A DNA stretch of 64,000 nucleotides from positions 930,001 to 994,000 of the forward strand of contig OZ246983.1 of assembly GCA_965232595.1 (NCBI GenBank), read 5' to 3'. The number at the start of each line of letters is the position of its first letter. The stretch's first letter is position 1. This document shows, piece after piece, positions 15,530 through 23,640 of the stretch. Below the pieces are notes generated by a model. It made no database searches and was not told the origin of the DNA. It saw only the letters and a program-made list of their open reading frames with translations. The DNA is from SZUA-309 sp965232595. GTDB taxonomy: Bacteria > Pseudomonadota > Gammaproteobacteria > Pseudomonadales > Azotimanducaceae. Both the position numbers and the translations under genes were made by a program.

Positions 15530-16777
15530 ATGGCTGAAGCCGTCAGCGAGAAACCCGACCTGCTCACCGCCGACCCGTACAGCGTGCCGCTGGAGGCCAT
15601 CGACGTCAGCCAGGCTGCGCTGTTCGAAAACGATAAGCACTGGCCCTACTTCGAGCGGCTCAGAAAGGAAGATCCGGTGCACTACTGCCCGGACAGCATG
15701 TTCGGCCCGTACTGGTCGGTCACCAAGTTCGACGACATCGTCTTCATCGAGAAGAACCACGAGCTCTTCTCCTCTGCCCCGGGCATCGTCCTGGCCGACC
15801 GACCGGACGACTTCCAGACCGTGAACTTCATCGGCATGGACCCGCCCCAGCACGACGAGCAGCGCAAGGCCGTGCAGGGCGTGGTGGCGCCGCGCAACCT
15901 GGCGGAGATGGAAGGTCTGATCCGGCAGCGAGCCGGCGGCATTCTGGACGAGCTGCCCATCGGCGAGACCTTCAACTGGGTCGATCTCGTTTCGATCGAG
16001 CTGACCACCCAGATGCTGGCCACCATCTTCGACTTTCCCTTCGAAGACCGGCGCCGGCTCACCTACTGGTCGGACATGGCCACCTCCGGCGAGCTGGCCG
16101 GCGGCCCGACGCCGGAGCCGGTACGCCGCGCGGCGCTCATGGAGTGCCTGGAGGTCTTCACCAAGCTGAAGGAAGAGCGGGTTGGCAAGAAGGGCTTCGA
16201 TCTGGTGACCATGCTCGCCAACGACGAGTCGACCAAAAACATGACGCCCATGGAGTACCTGGGCAACCTGATCCTGCTCATCGTCGGCGGCAACGACACC
16301 ACCCGGAACTCCATTACCGGCGGCGTGCTGGCCCTGAACCAGAACCCGCAGGAGTACGAGAAGCTGCTGGCGAACCCGGAGCTGATCCCGAACATGGTCT
16401 CCGAGATCATCCGCTGGCAGACGCCGCTCGCCTACATGCGGCGCACCGCCACTCAGGACGTGGAGCTCGGCGGCAAAACCATCAAGCAAGGCGACAAGGT
16501 GGTGATGTGGTACGTCTCAGGCAACCGGGATCCGGACGCCATCGACAACCCGGATGATTTCATCATCGACCGGGCCCACGCCCGGCACCACGTGTCGTTC
16601 GGCTTCGGCATTCATCGCTGCATGGGTAACCGGCTGGCGGAGATGCAGCTTCGGATCATCTGGGAAGAGATCCTGAAGCGGTTCAGCAAGGTGGAAGTGG
16701 TTGGTGAGCCGGTGCGCGTGCAGTCGAGCTTTGTCAAAGGCTACGCGGAACTGCCGGTCAGGCTGCATCCGGTCTGA
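15530..16777 (+). CDS. Cytochrome P450, CYP153-like (terminal hydroxylase)
   Basis: A 415-residue soluble P450. The heme cysteine is C364 in FGFGIHRCMG, the I-helix oxygen-binding motif is GGNDTTR (253-259) and the ExxR motif is EIIR (292-295). The stretches ELTTQMLATIFDFPFEDRR, EIIRWQTPLAYMRRTA and VVMWYVSGNRDPD match the CYP153 family. CYP153 enzymes hydroxylate the terminal carbon of medium-chain alkanes, fatty acids or related substrates. They normally sit beside genes for a 2Fe-2S ferredoxin and ferredoxin reductase, and none is found here. The gene converges on a ureohydrolase gene, with a hairpin between the two. Confidence 0.92.
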   Translation: MAEAVSEKPDLLTADPYSVPLEAIDVSQAALFENDKHWPYFERLRKEDPVHYCPDSMFGPYWSVTKFDDIVFIEKNHELFSSAPGIVLADRPDDFQTVNFIGMDPPQHDEQRKAVQGVVAPRNLAEMEGLIRQRAGGILDELPIGETFNWVDLVSIELTTQMLATIFDFPFEDRRRLTYWSDMATSGELAGGPTPEPVRRAALMECLEVFTKLKEERVGKKGFDLVTMLANDESTKNMTPMEYLGNLILLIVGGNDTTRNSITGGVLALNQNPQEYEKLLANPELIPNMVSEIIRWQTPLAYMRRTATQDVELGGKTIKQGDKVVMWYVSGNRDPDAIDNPDDFIIDRAHARHHVSFGFGIHRCMGNRLAEMQLRIIWEEILKRFSKVEVVGEPVRVQSSFVKGYAELPVRLHPV

Positions 16778-16789
16778 GGGCTTCAAAGG

Positions 16790-16818
16790 CAGCGCGGGCG
16801 ACCTGATCGCCCGCGCTG
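16790..16818. terminator. Hairpin between convergent P450 and ureohydrolase genes
   Basis: CAGCGCGGGCGA (16790-16801) and TCGCCCGCGCTG (16807-16818) form a perfect 12-bp stem with a CCTGA loop. It lies 13 bp after the P450 stop and 10 bp before the ureohydrolase stop. No T-tract follows on either strand, so intrinsic termination may be weak. Confidence 0.55.
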
Positions 16819-16827
16819 ATCCATCGC

Positions 16828-18096
16828 TTACGGATCCCCTGCAACCCGCGGGTGAATGTAATCCGGGTCCATACCCGCCTTCTTCATCGATATGCCGGTC
16901 AGAAACTGCAGCATGATTCGTCGCGCCAGGCGCGCCGTCTGCTGACCCCGGTTGTCGTAGAAGGGATTGAACTCCACCAGATCGAAACCGACGATGGTCT
17001 TAGTTGCCGCGAACTTGCGCATCTCCGGGAACAGATCTACCGGCCGCATGCCGGTCGGTTCACTCGAGCCGGTGCCTGGCGCGTAAGCCATGTCGAAGAC
17101 ATCGATGTCGAAGGAAACGTAGATGAGCTCCACGTCCGCAAAGTCTTCGTAGATCTTCGCGAAGATCGCCTCCACGCCGTCGCGGCGGATCTCGTGCAGG
17201 TGATAAACCTTGCCGCCTTCGGCGAGAATCTCGTCGTAAAGCTCTTCCCCGAACGCAGGTGAGCCCATACCGAACTGCACCACCTCTTTTCCATCCAGCA
17301 GACCTTCGCTCACCGCCATGTTCATGTAGCTGCCCGAGTGATAAAAGGCGCCGAATTTGCCTGTCCCCCGATCGAGGTGGACGTCAAAGTGAAGAAAGCC
17401 GACGTTCTTGCGGCCATACACATCGACGATGCCGCGATAGGTCCCGTTCGGCACCGAGTGATCGCCGCCGACCGCAAAGGGAATGGCTCCGGTCTGCGCG
17501 ATCTCCCGCGTCACGCGACGGATCTCCTCCAGGGTGTGCGCCTGGTTGTAGGGGTTGAGCCCGGCGTCCCCGTAGTCCACCGCGTTCAAGTTCGCAAACG
17601 GGTTGATCAGCGTTTCGTACTCGATCCAGCTCAGCGGAAATTTGGGATCCCCATAGGCTCCCCAATCCCGGGTGTAGCGGATTTCCGCCGGCGCCCACAT
17701 GTTCCCGGCAGAGTGCGGCAGAGCAGCGGTCGCCGCGCCGAAGATCGCCACATCAACCTCGCCGGCAATGAGATCCTCCTGAGTCAGGGCTACCGGCAAC
17801 TGGAAGAAGGTTTTGACTCCTACCGGTTCCAGCTGGACCTGATAACGCTGTATGTCGATGGGCCCGGGCGTACGCTCCGGGTTTCGCTCTGCAGGCCTTT
17901 CTTCCCGCCATATGTTGGTAGCCTTGTCCTGCCGAATGACCATCCGATCCGGCTGTTCTGGATCGATGTGCGGCATCGGCGCCCACTCTTCCTCAGGGGC
18001 TGCGTCCACGTGCTTCTTGTTGATCGGTTCAGCCACCGCGAATAGCGCTGTGCCGAGCGTGGCCAAAACAGCTGCGCCCAATCCTGCCTTCAACAT
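16828..18096 (-). CDS. Exported ureohydrolase (arginase/agmatinase family), copy 1
   Basis: A 422-residue protein of the arginase/agmatinase/formiminoglutamase fold. The dinuclear manganese ligands are all present: H213 in GGDHS, D238, H240 and D242 in HFDVHLD, and D330 and D332 in SFDIDVFD. The first 23 residues (MLKAGLGAAVLATLGTALFA then VAEP) form a signal peptide, unusual for a normally cytoplasmic family. A strong AAAGGAGG site fixes the start at 18096. An N-terminal extension of about 110 residues includes PGPIDIQRY and EDLIAGEVDVAI, both shared with copy 2 at 19135. The guanidino substrate is unknown. The gene diverges from an AraC gene. Confidence 0.88.
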   Translation of the reverse strand: MLKAGLGAAVLATLGTALFAVAEPINKKHVDAAPEEEWAPMPHIDPEQPDRMVIRQDKATNIWREERPAERNPERTPGPIDIQRYQVQLEPVGVKTFFQLPVALTQEDLIAGEVDVAIFGAATAALPHSAGNMWAPAEIRYTRDWGAYGDPKFPLSWIEYETLINPFANLNAVDYGDAGLNPYNQAHTLEEIRRVTREIAQTGAIPFAVGGDHSVPNGTYRGIVDVYGRKNVGFLHFDVHLDRGTGKFGAFYHSGSYMNMAVSEGLLDGKEVVQFGMGSPAFGEELYDEILAEGGKVYHLHEIRRDGVEAIFAKIYEDFADVELIYVSFDIDVFDMAYAPGTGSSEPTGMRPVDLFPEMRKFAATKTIVGFDLVEFNPFYDNRGQQTARLARRIMLQFLTGISMKKAGMDPDYIHPRVAGDP

Positions 18097-18128
18097 CCTG
18101 CACCTCCTTTGCTTCGGGCATTCGATCT

Positions 18129-18186
18129 TGTCTGAACATGCCACCCGGAGCGGATGACTGACTACGTAATTTGTGCCAGATTCCGG
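18129..18186. promoter_or_regulatory. Shared two-box operator, copy 1
   Basis: Box 1 is TGTCTGAACATGCCAC (18129-18144) and box 2 is ACTACGTAATTTGTGCCAGA (18161-18180), continuing TTCCGG. The same two boxes with the same 32-bp offset occur at 20431-20488; 35 of the 58 positions are identical, concentrated in the boxes. Box 2 is centred on TACGTA. The site lies between the divergent ureohydrolase and AraC genes. Confidence 0.7.
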
Positions 18187-18188
18187 TC

Positions 18189-19118
18189 ATGGAGATGTCT
18201 ACGCTCAGGCTGCCCGACGCCGATTCCATCGTCTCGTTCTACCAGGAGACCACGGGCATGCAGCCGGATTACCTGCAGCTCAGCAGCGGCCCCGGCGGTC
18301 TGTCCAGCAAAGTGGTCGAGCTGGACGGGGTGACGTTGATCTGGGCAGCGGCTGACGGTCGTGCCCGCTGGCGCGATCAGATCACCGAGGCCGGATTCCA
18401 GTTCGGCTGCATGGTCGAGAGCACGGGCCCGGTGAAATTTCTCGGCCGGGAGATCGACGCCGACGAGGCGGCGGTCTGGCTGCCCGGACAGGAGCTCGAC
18501 TACGTGCTTGAGGGCCCTTACCTCTCGCTCGAGATCGGTGTCAGCGAGGCGCTGGTCGGGGACCGAGGCTGGGCACCCTCCGGCGGGCCGCTCGGCCGCG
18601 TCTCGCCTGAGACCATGGGCCAGCTGATCGACACGTGCAGAAAGATCTCGGAGGAACCAGGCGCAACCGATGCGCCGGTCGGCCACCATCAGCGCGATCG
18701 GGTGCTGACGCTACTCGACGCCGCGTTGGATTCCTGGCACCAGGGGTCCGACAAGGCGGCTCTATCCGCGCGGAAAGGCCCGCGCTTCCGTCAGCTGGTC
18801 CGTCGGGCTGATCGGTTCATGGACAAACTGGAGGGTGAGCCGCTCGATCTTAGCGATCTGGCCACCTTCACCGGCGTTTCCCGGCGCACGCTGCACCGTG
18901 CCTACCATGACCAGCTCGGTATCGGCCCGCGCCGCTGCTACGAGCTGAAGCGTCTGGGCCTGCTTCGCAGCCGACTCAGGAACGCAAACGCCACCGAGCA
19001 CACCATCACCGAGCTCGCCACAGCGCTCGGGTTCCACGATCTGGGACGGCTGGCCGGAACTTACCGTCGGCACTACGGCGAGTATCCGCGAGACACCCTC
19101 CTCCAGCGCCGCTTCTGA
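18189..19118 (+). CDS. AraC-family transcriptional regulator, copy 1
   Basis: A 309-residue regulator. The C-terminal third has two helix-turn-helix units: LDLSDLATFTGVSRRTLHRA then YHDQLGIGPRRCYELKRL, and ITELATALGFHDLGRLAGTYRRHYGEYP. The N-terminal domain resembles that of copy 2 (ETTGMQPDYLQL, DGVTLIWAAADGRARWRD). The start at ATG 18189 makes it 309 residues, exactly the length of copy 2. A TTG at 18171 would place the start inside the operator. It is divergent from the exported ureohydrolase and probably controls it. The effector is unknown. Confidence 0.88.
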   Translation: MEMSTLRLPDADSIVSFYQETTGMQPDYLQLSSGPGGLSSKVVELDGVTLIWAAADGRARWRDQITEAGFQFGCMVESTGPVKFLGREIDADEAAVWLPGQELDYVLEGPYLSLEIGVSEALVGDRGWAPSGGPLGRVSPETMGQLIDTCRKISEEPGATDAPVGHHQRDRVLTLLDAALDSWHQGSDKAALSARKGPRFRQLVRRADRFMDKLEGEPLDLSDLATFTGVSRRTLHRAYHDQLGIGPRRCYELKRLGLLRSRLRNANATEHTITELATALGFHDLGRLAGTYRRHYGEYPRDTLLQRRF

Positions 19119-19134
19119 GCTGACCGACGGCCCG

Positions 19135-20403
19135 CTACTGGCCGTGATCCAGCGCTTCCGGATCGACGTAGTTCGGATCCGTTATTCCCTTCTTGTCACG
19201 CAACGCCTTGCCGGCCAGGAATGCCCGCATCAGCCGGTCGATCATCAACGCGGTGTTGTAATGCCGGTCATCCAGCAGCGGTGTGTACTCATCGAACTCG
19301 ATGACCGCCACCTCATTCTGGATGGCCAGCTCACGAACCATACGCATGGCTTCGATGGCGGTGAAACCACCGGGATCCGGATTGGAAACACCCGGCGCGT
19401 GGGCCGGATCAATGGCATCCACGTCGAAGGAGATGTGTAGACGCTTACCTTTGACCTCGTCCAGAATCTTCGCCCAGGTGGCGTCGAAGCCGTTGCGCTC
19501 GAATTCCACCATGTAGTGATAGCGCTCTCCGACTTCCCGCTGCCAGGCGAGAATCTCAGGGCTGCCATAGTTGCCGCGCATACCCAGAGAGTGCATGTCT
19601 TCACCTCTGATCCAACCGTTCTCCCAGGCCCAGCGCCGCGCGCGCCCACCATGCACGAACGTCCCCAGCGAGACGTCATAGGCATCCTCGTGCGCATCAA
19701 TATGCACGGTCGCATAGTTCTTCGGGCCGAACTGTCTGACCATGGCCATATGACCAACTGCTTCAGTGTCATGGCTGCCGCCTACGACGACAGCGGTGGC
19801 GCCGGCTTCGAGGATTTCTCCGACCACTTTGGCACCTTCGGCGAGGGATAACCCCAGCTGGAACATGTTCTGCGAGGCGTTGCCGTAGTCGACGATGGTC
19901 AGCTCTTTCATGTAGTCAATGGAAAGGTGCCGGTCGTAGCCTTTGTTGGCGGTGTCGATGGTGCGGATGATACGCAGCTGATTCGCCGCCCAGCCCTGGC
20001 CACCGGTGAGGTTGAAATCACTCGGCACGCCGACGATGGCCACGTCCACCTCACCGGCAATCAGATCCTCCTTGGTCAGCGCGATCGGCACGCCCAGGTA
20101 GGTGGGAAATGCCCACTTGGAGAACTGGAACTCGTAACGCTGGATGTCGATTGGGCCAGGCGGCCGTTTCTCACCAGAACGGTCTTTGCGCTGGAAGAAC
20201 GAGTCGTAGTCGTCGTCCAGAACGATGACGTTCGGCCGCTCCGGATCCCGCCAGGTCTGCATCGACGCCGGCAGGCCCTCGAGCATCTCATCCTCGTCGA
20301 AGTCCGGAGAGGGCGGATCCTCCGCATGCACATCCAATGCTGCTGAAGCAGCAAGCAACGCCAACCACAGAGCCAATCCTGGAATAAGGAGGTGTCGATT
20401 CAT
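19135..20403 (-). CDS. Exported ureohydrolase (arginase/agmatinase family), copy 2
   Basis: A 422-residue paralogue of the protein at 16828, equal in length. The signal peptide is MNRHLLIPGLALWLALLAAS followed by AALDVHAED. Metal ligands are H211 in GGSHDT (the usual GGDHS has become GGSHD), D236, H238 and D240 in HIDAHEDA, and D327 and D329 in SFDVDAIDPAHAPG. The extension with PGPIDIQRYEFQF and ALTKEDLIAGEVDVAI is shared with copy 1. The changed first motif and different loops (for example GGQGWAANQLRIIRTID) suggest a different substrate. It is divergent from the second AraC gene. Confidence 0.87.
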   Translation of the reverse strand: MNRHLLIPGLALWLALLAASAALDVHAEDPPSPDFDEDEMLEGLPASMQTWRDPERPNVIVLDDDYDSFFQRKDRSGEKRPPGPIDIQRYEFQFSKWAFPTYLGVPIALTKEDLIAGEVDVAIVGVPSDFNLTGGQGWAANQLRIIRTIDTANKGYDRHLSIDYMKELTIVDYGNASQNMFQLGLSLAEGAKVVGEILEAGATAVVVGGSHDTEAVGHMAMVRQFGPKNYATVHIDAHEDAYDVSLGTFVHGGRARRWAWENGWIRGEDMHSLGMRGNYGSPEILAWQREVGERYHYMVEFERNGFDATWAKILDEVKGKRLHISFDVDAIDPAHAPGVSNPDPGGFTAIEAMRMVRELAIQNEVAVIEFDEYTPLLDDRHYNTALMIDRLMRAFLAGKALRDKKGITDPNYVDPEALDHGQ

Positions 20404-20430
20404 GGCAGTTCTTTTCTCGTTGCGATGATC

Positions 20431-20488
20431 TGTCCAACCGTGCCACGCGACCGCTTCTATCCACTACGTAAAAAGTGCAAGATCCGGG
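20431..20488. promoter_or_regulatory. Shared two-box operator, copy 2
   Basis: TGTCCAACCGTGCCAC (20431-20446) and ACTACGTAAAAAGTGCAAGA (20463-20482), continuing TCCGGG, repeat the two boxes at 18129-18186 with the same spacing. They lie between the second ureohydrolase (start 20403) and the second AraC gene (start 20506). Confidence 0.7.
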
Positions 20489-20505
20489 CGAGACAGGGAG
20501 TTGTC

Positions 20506-21435
20506 ATGCAAGAAGCAACCCTCAGGGATGCTGAAGAGATCGAGCGGTATTTCCTGAACACCACAGGGATGAAGCCTGGATACCAGCAGCTGGCCCGCGG
20601 CCCGGTCAATCTGACCGTTCGCACCGCGGAGCTGGACGGTGTTTCCATCATCTGGACCCGCGGCGGTGGGCGCGCCCGCTGGCGCGACGAGATGTCCGGT
20701 GACGGGCTGCATCTGGGGTTCGCCATCGAGTGCGACGGCGAGATCCGTTCGCGCGGCAAGGCGCTGAAGCGAAATCAGGGCCAGCTCTGGATGCCGGACA
20801 AGGAGATGGACCTGATCCTTGGCGGCAGCAACCTGACCCTGGACATCGGGGTATCGATAGAACGGGTGGACGAGCTCGGCTGGCAATTCGCCGGCGACCC
20901 GATCGCCGAGGTTCCACAGCCCGCGCTGAGCAACCTGATCCAGACCTGCGTCCTGGCGACAAAGGCTGTCGGTGCCGCTTCGGCAACCAACCAGCCGCCG
21001 GACGCAGCTCCGAAAGGCGAAGCGTTGTTGCAGTGTCTGGAACCTGTGCTCACGCCCTGGATGTCCGGAAGCGACGCCGCCGCGGGAACAGCCCGATCGC
21101 AGAGCTACCGGATCCTCGAAAGTGCGGATGCGTTCTTCGAACGGATGCAACCCGGGCAAAAACTCAATATCGACGATCTGGCCACTTCCCTCGGCATTTC
21201 CCGGCGCACCGTCTTCCACACCTTCCGAACCCAGTACGGGATTGGTCCCAGGCGCTATCTGGAGCTGAAGCGACTTTACTGGTTACGGTCGAGCCTCAGA
21301 CACGCGGACCCGCAAGCGGCCTCCGTGTCCCGCCTGGCAGGGGATCTGGGTTTTGACGATCTGGGCCGCATGGCCAGACGCTATCAGGAGCTGTTCAACG
21401 AGTTCCCGAGCGAAACGCTGCGGCGAACTCACTGA
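20506..21435 (+). CDS. AraC-family transcriptional regulator, copy 2
   Basis: A 309-residue paralogue of the regulator at 18189. The N-terminal domain has NTTGMKPGYQQLARGPVNLT and DGVSIIWTRGGGRARWRD. The C-terminal HTH region has LNIDDLATSLGISRRTVFHT, YGIGPRRYLELKRLYWLRSS and VSRLAGDLGFDDLGRMARRY. The ATG at 20506 is preceded by ACAGGGAG. In-frame codons farther upstream run through the operator and are unlikely to be used. It probably controls the second ureohydrolase through the shared boxes, and cross-talk with copy 1 is likely because the boxes are alike. Confidence 0.88.
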   Translation: MQEATLRDAEEIERYFLNTTGMKPGYQQLARGPVNLTVRTAELDGVSIIWTRGGGRARWRDEMSGDGLHLGFAIECDGEIRSRGKALKRNQGQLWMPDKEMDLILGGSNLTLDIGVSIERVDELGWQFAGDPIAEVPQPALSNLIQTCVLATKAVGAASATNQPPDAAPKGEALLQCLEPVLTPWMSGSDAAAGTARSQSYRILESADAFFERMQPGQKLNIDDLATSLGISRRTVFHTFRTQYGIGPRRYLELKRLYWLRSSLRHADPQAASVSRLAGDLGFDDLGRMARRYQELFNEFPSETLRRTH

Positions 21436-21445
21436 GTTGCCCTGT

Positions 21446-22942
21446 TCAGACAGCAGGCGCCTGCTGATGCAGATGCCCGTGCGACACCTGCTGCTCCATG
21501 GGCTCGAGGATGTCATCCAGCGTCCGGCTGATCATGGTGCAGTTACGGATCATCTCGATTTTCGGCCAGGTTGCCGCCTCGCCTTCTGAAATCAGGTAGC
21601 GGGTTTCCGCCTCGGAGAGGACGGAGAGCAGCTTGCTCGGGTTCCAGAACTTACGCCGCGGCAGGATGTTGATGTCGGCCGTGTAGTCCTGGGTCGCCAG
21701 GCCATACATCATTCGCGTCATCACGTTCAGCGGGTAGATGTTGCCGACCACACCCATGGCCATGGGATAGGTGGCTTTGTAGAACTCTTTCGTCGCGCTC
21801 TGGTAGATCGCCATGGAGCGGGTGAGCAGATTGTCGTTCTGGTGGTGGTCTCTGAGCGCCCACAGCACAACGGGATTGGTCTGGCTGCTGATGAAGTGGT
21901 TGACGCCGTAGAGCCGGGTCAACCGACGCACGGGCATGTCGTCCGTCATCGAGCCGTCCACCCACTTGCGTGACGGCACGTAGGGCTGACGCTGGCCCTG
22001 ATTGTTCTTCGCCGCCAGGGTCACCGCCGGGAACACGCCCGGAATCGCGCAGGACGCCAGCACCGCCTCGCGGATGTAGACGTTTGGCGAGGTGATGGCA
22101 TTCAGCAGCCGCGAGCGCTGATGGAACTCGCGCGGGGAAACCGAGATGTTGATCTTGCGGCCCGTTTCCTCGAATGCTTCCTCGAACGTCATGTCCGGAA
22201 TCAGCCCGGCAACGATGTCGCGCACGTTGTCGATGCTCATCCGCGAGCCGATGGACGCTTTGCGGTTGCTTTCGGAGAAGGCGTCGAAGGATTCGACCAG
22301 AACTTTCGGATCAAAGAGCTTCGCCAGCTCCTCATCGTCGTGGGTGCCGACGAAGGCCGCCATCATGGAGCCGGCGCTGGCGCCGGAGATTACATCCGGA
22401 AGCAGGTCCTGCTCGACCAGGGCCTTGATCACGCCGAGGTGGAACGGGCCGAGCGCACCGGCACCGGAGAGCATCAGCGCCGAGCGGCCGAAGCAGTGGC
22501 TGGCGCGGCGGAAGAACTCGAGCTTCTCGGCAAAGGGCACTTCCGACTCCGGCGCCTCACCCACCTGCCGGATCGCGTCGCACAGGGCGGTGATGTAGTC
22601 GGTGATCAGATCCTTGGTCCCGAACCGGGAGCGGTTGTAGAGGGCCGGATTGCCCATGCCGCCCATGTTCCCGTGAATGCCTTCGTTCAGGTAGAACAGC
22701 AGACGGTGCGCATCACCGCTGGCGCTGATGCTGGTCACCTCTTCCAGCCGCCGGCGGATCACCTCGTGATCATAGAGCGTGCTCTTGTCAGTCTTCCGCC
22801 ACTTGGCGCCGCCCATCCGCTCGTCCTGGGCCATGGCCGCCGCTTTCCACTCGTCGTAGGTGGTCGCGTTGATGAGGCGCATGGAGGCGGCGGAACGGTT
22901 CGCTGCCCCGTCCAGGGTTTCTTTCGGCGACGGTGCGTTCAT
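21446..22942 (-). CDS. Patatin-like phospholipase with DUF3336 domain
   Basis: A protein of about 498 residues. The N-terminal half (TTYDEWKAAAMAQDERMGG then KWRKTDKSTLYDHEVIRRRL) is the DUF3336 region found in fungal triacylglycerol lipases and their bacterial relatives. The patatin domain has the oxyanion motif SGAGALGPFHLGV, the nucleophile serine in GASAG and the catalytic aspartate in DGS (KWVDGSMTDDMP). It should hydrolyse phospholipids or acylglycerols. The start is uncertain: MNAPSPKE at 22942 is preferred, but in-frame ATG codons exist upstream to 23083. It is divergent from the DUF4188 gene. Confidence 0.88.
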   Translation of the reverse strand: MNAPSPKETLDGAANRSAASMRLINATTYDEWKAAAMAQDERMGGAKWRKTDKSTLYDHEVIRRRLEEVTSISASGDAHRLLFYLNEGIHGNMGGMGNPALYNRSRFGTKDLITDYITALCDAIRQVGEAPESEVPFAEKLEFFRRASHCFGRSALMLSGAGALGPFHLGVIKALVEQDLLPDVISGASAGSMMAAFVGTHDDEELAKLFDPKVLVESFDAFSESNRKASIGSRMSIDNVRDIVAGLIPDMTFEEAFEETGRKINISVSPREFHQRSRLLNAITSPNVYIREAVLASCAIPGVFPAVTLAAKNNQGQRQPYVPSRKWVDGSMTDDMPVRRLTRLYGVNHFISSQTNPVVLWALRDHHQNDNLLTRSMAIYQSATKEFYKATYPMAMGVVGNIYPLNVMTRMMYGLATQDYTADINILPRRKFWNPSKLLSVLSEAETRYLISEGEAATWPKIEMIRNCTMISRTLDDILEPMEQQVSHGHLHQQAPAV

Positions 22943-23102
22943 AGAGTCCGGTCTGTATCCCAGGTCGTTTGACGAATACCCATTAGATAGCATGTTGCAG
23001 CGCATCATTCCACCGTGGCGGCCACGGACTTGACCGAAATCACCCGCTCCGGTAGATTTTCCGACCAATCTTTTCACTGTCAAGTTTCGAGGAGGCGCGA
23101 CC

Positions 23103-23639
23103 GTGGCAGAGGCGACGCAGAACCTGGACTACGCAACCCCGGACCAGATCATTCCGGATCGGGTCACCGCCCGGGTGGAGGAGGACGAGTTTGTCGTCTT
23201 TCTGATCGGCATGCGGGTCAACAAGCCCTGGAAGGTGCACCGCTGGCTGCCGGTCGGCCGGGCCATGGGCCGGATGATCGACGAGCTGTACGCGGCGCCC
23301 GACATGGGGCTGAAACACGTGGAGAGCTGGTTCGGCCGCACCAGCATCATGGTGCAGTACTGGGAGTCGTTCGAGGCGCTCGAGGACTACGCCACCAACA
23401 AGGCCGCCGAGCACGTGCCGGCCTGGGGCGAGTTCAACAAGATGGTGGGCTCCAACGGCGACGTCGGCATCTGGCACGAAACCTACGTGGTTAAACCCGG
23501 CACCTTCGAGTGCGTGTACAACAACATGCCCCGCTTCGGCCTGTCCCGGGCCTTCGAGACCATACCGGCGGTGGGCGCCTACGCTCGCGCACCGTCCCGC
23601 ATGGCAGAGCAGAGCAAGGAGAAGCGCGAGGCGGCCTGA
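23103..23639 (+). CDS. DUF4188 domain protein
   Basis: A 178-residue protein of the DUF4188 family, a ferredoxin-like alpha/beta-barrel fold related to small monooxygenases. The family pattern is FVVFLIGMRVNKPWKVHRWL, RMIDELYAAPDMGL, GRTSIMVQYWESFEALEDYA, GSNGDVGIWHETY and FECVYNNMPRFGL. The reaction is not established. The start is the GTG at 23103 after a strong GAGGAGG. It converges on the TetR gene with one base between. Confidence 0.85.
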   Translation: MAEATQNLDYATPDQIIPDRVTARVEEDEFVVFLIGMRVNKPWKVHRWLPVGRAMGRMIDELYAAPDMGLKHVESWFGRTSIMVQYWESFEALEDYATNKAAEHVPAWGEFNKMVGSNGDVGIWHETYVVKPGTFECVYNNMPRFGLSRAFETIPAVGAYARAPSRMAEQSKEKREAA

Positions 23640-23640
23640 G

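Noticed and set aside
14380..16777. Rieske protein as a ferredoxin for the P450
   Set aside because: The N-terminal half carries a complete mononuclear-iron motif, so it is an oxygenase-like protein and not a simple ferredoxin; P450s use Cys4 2Fe-2S ferredoxins.
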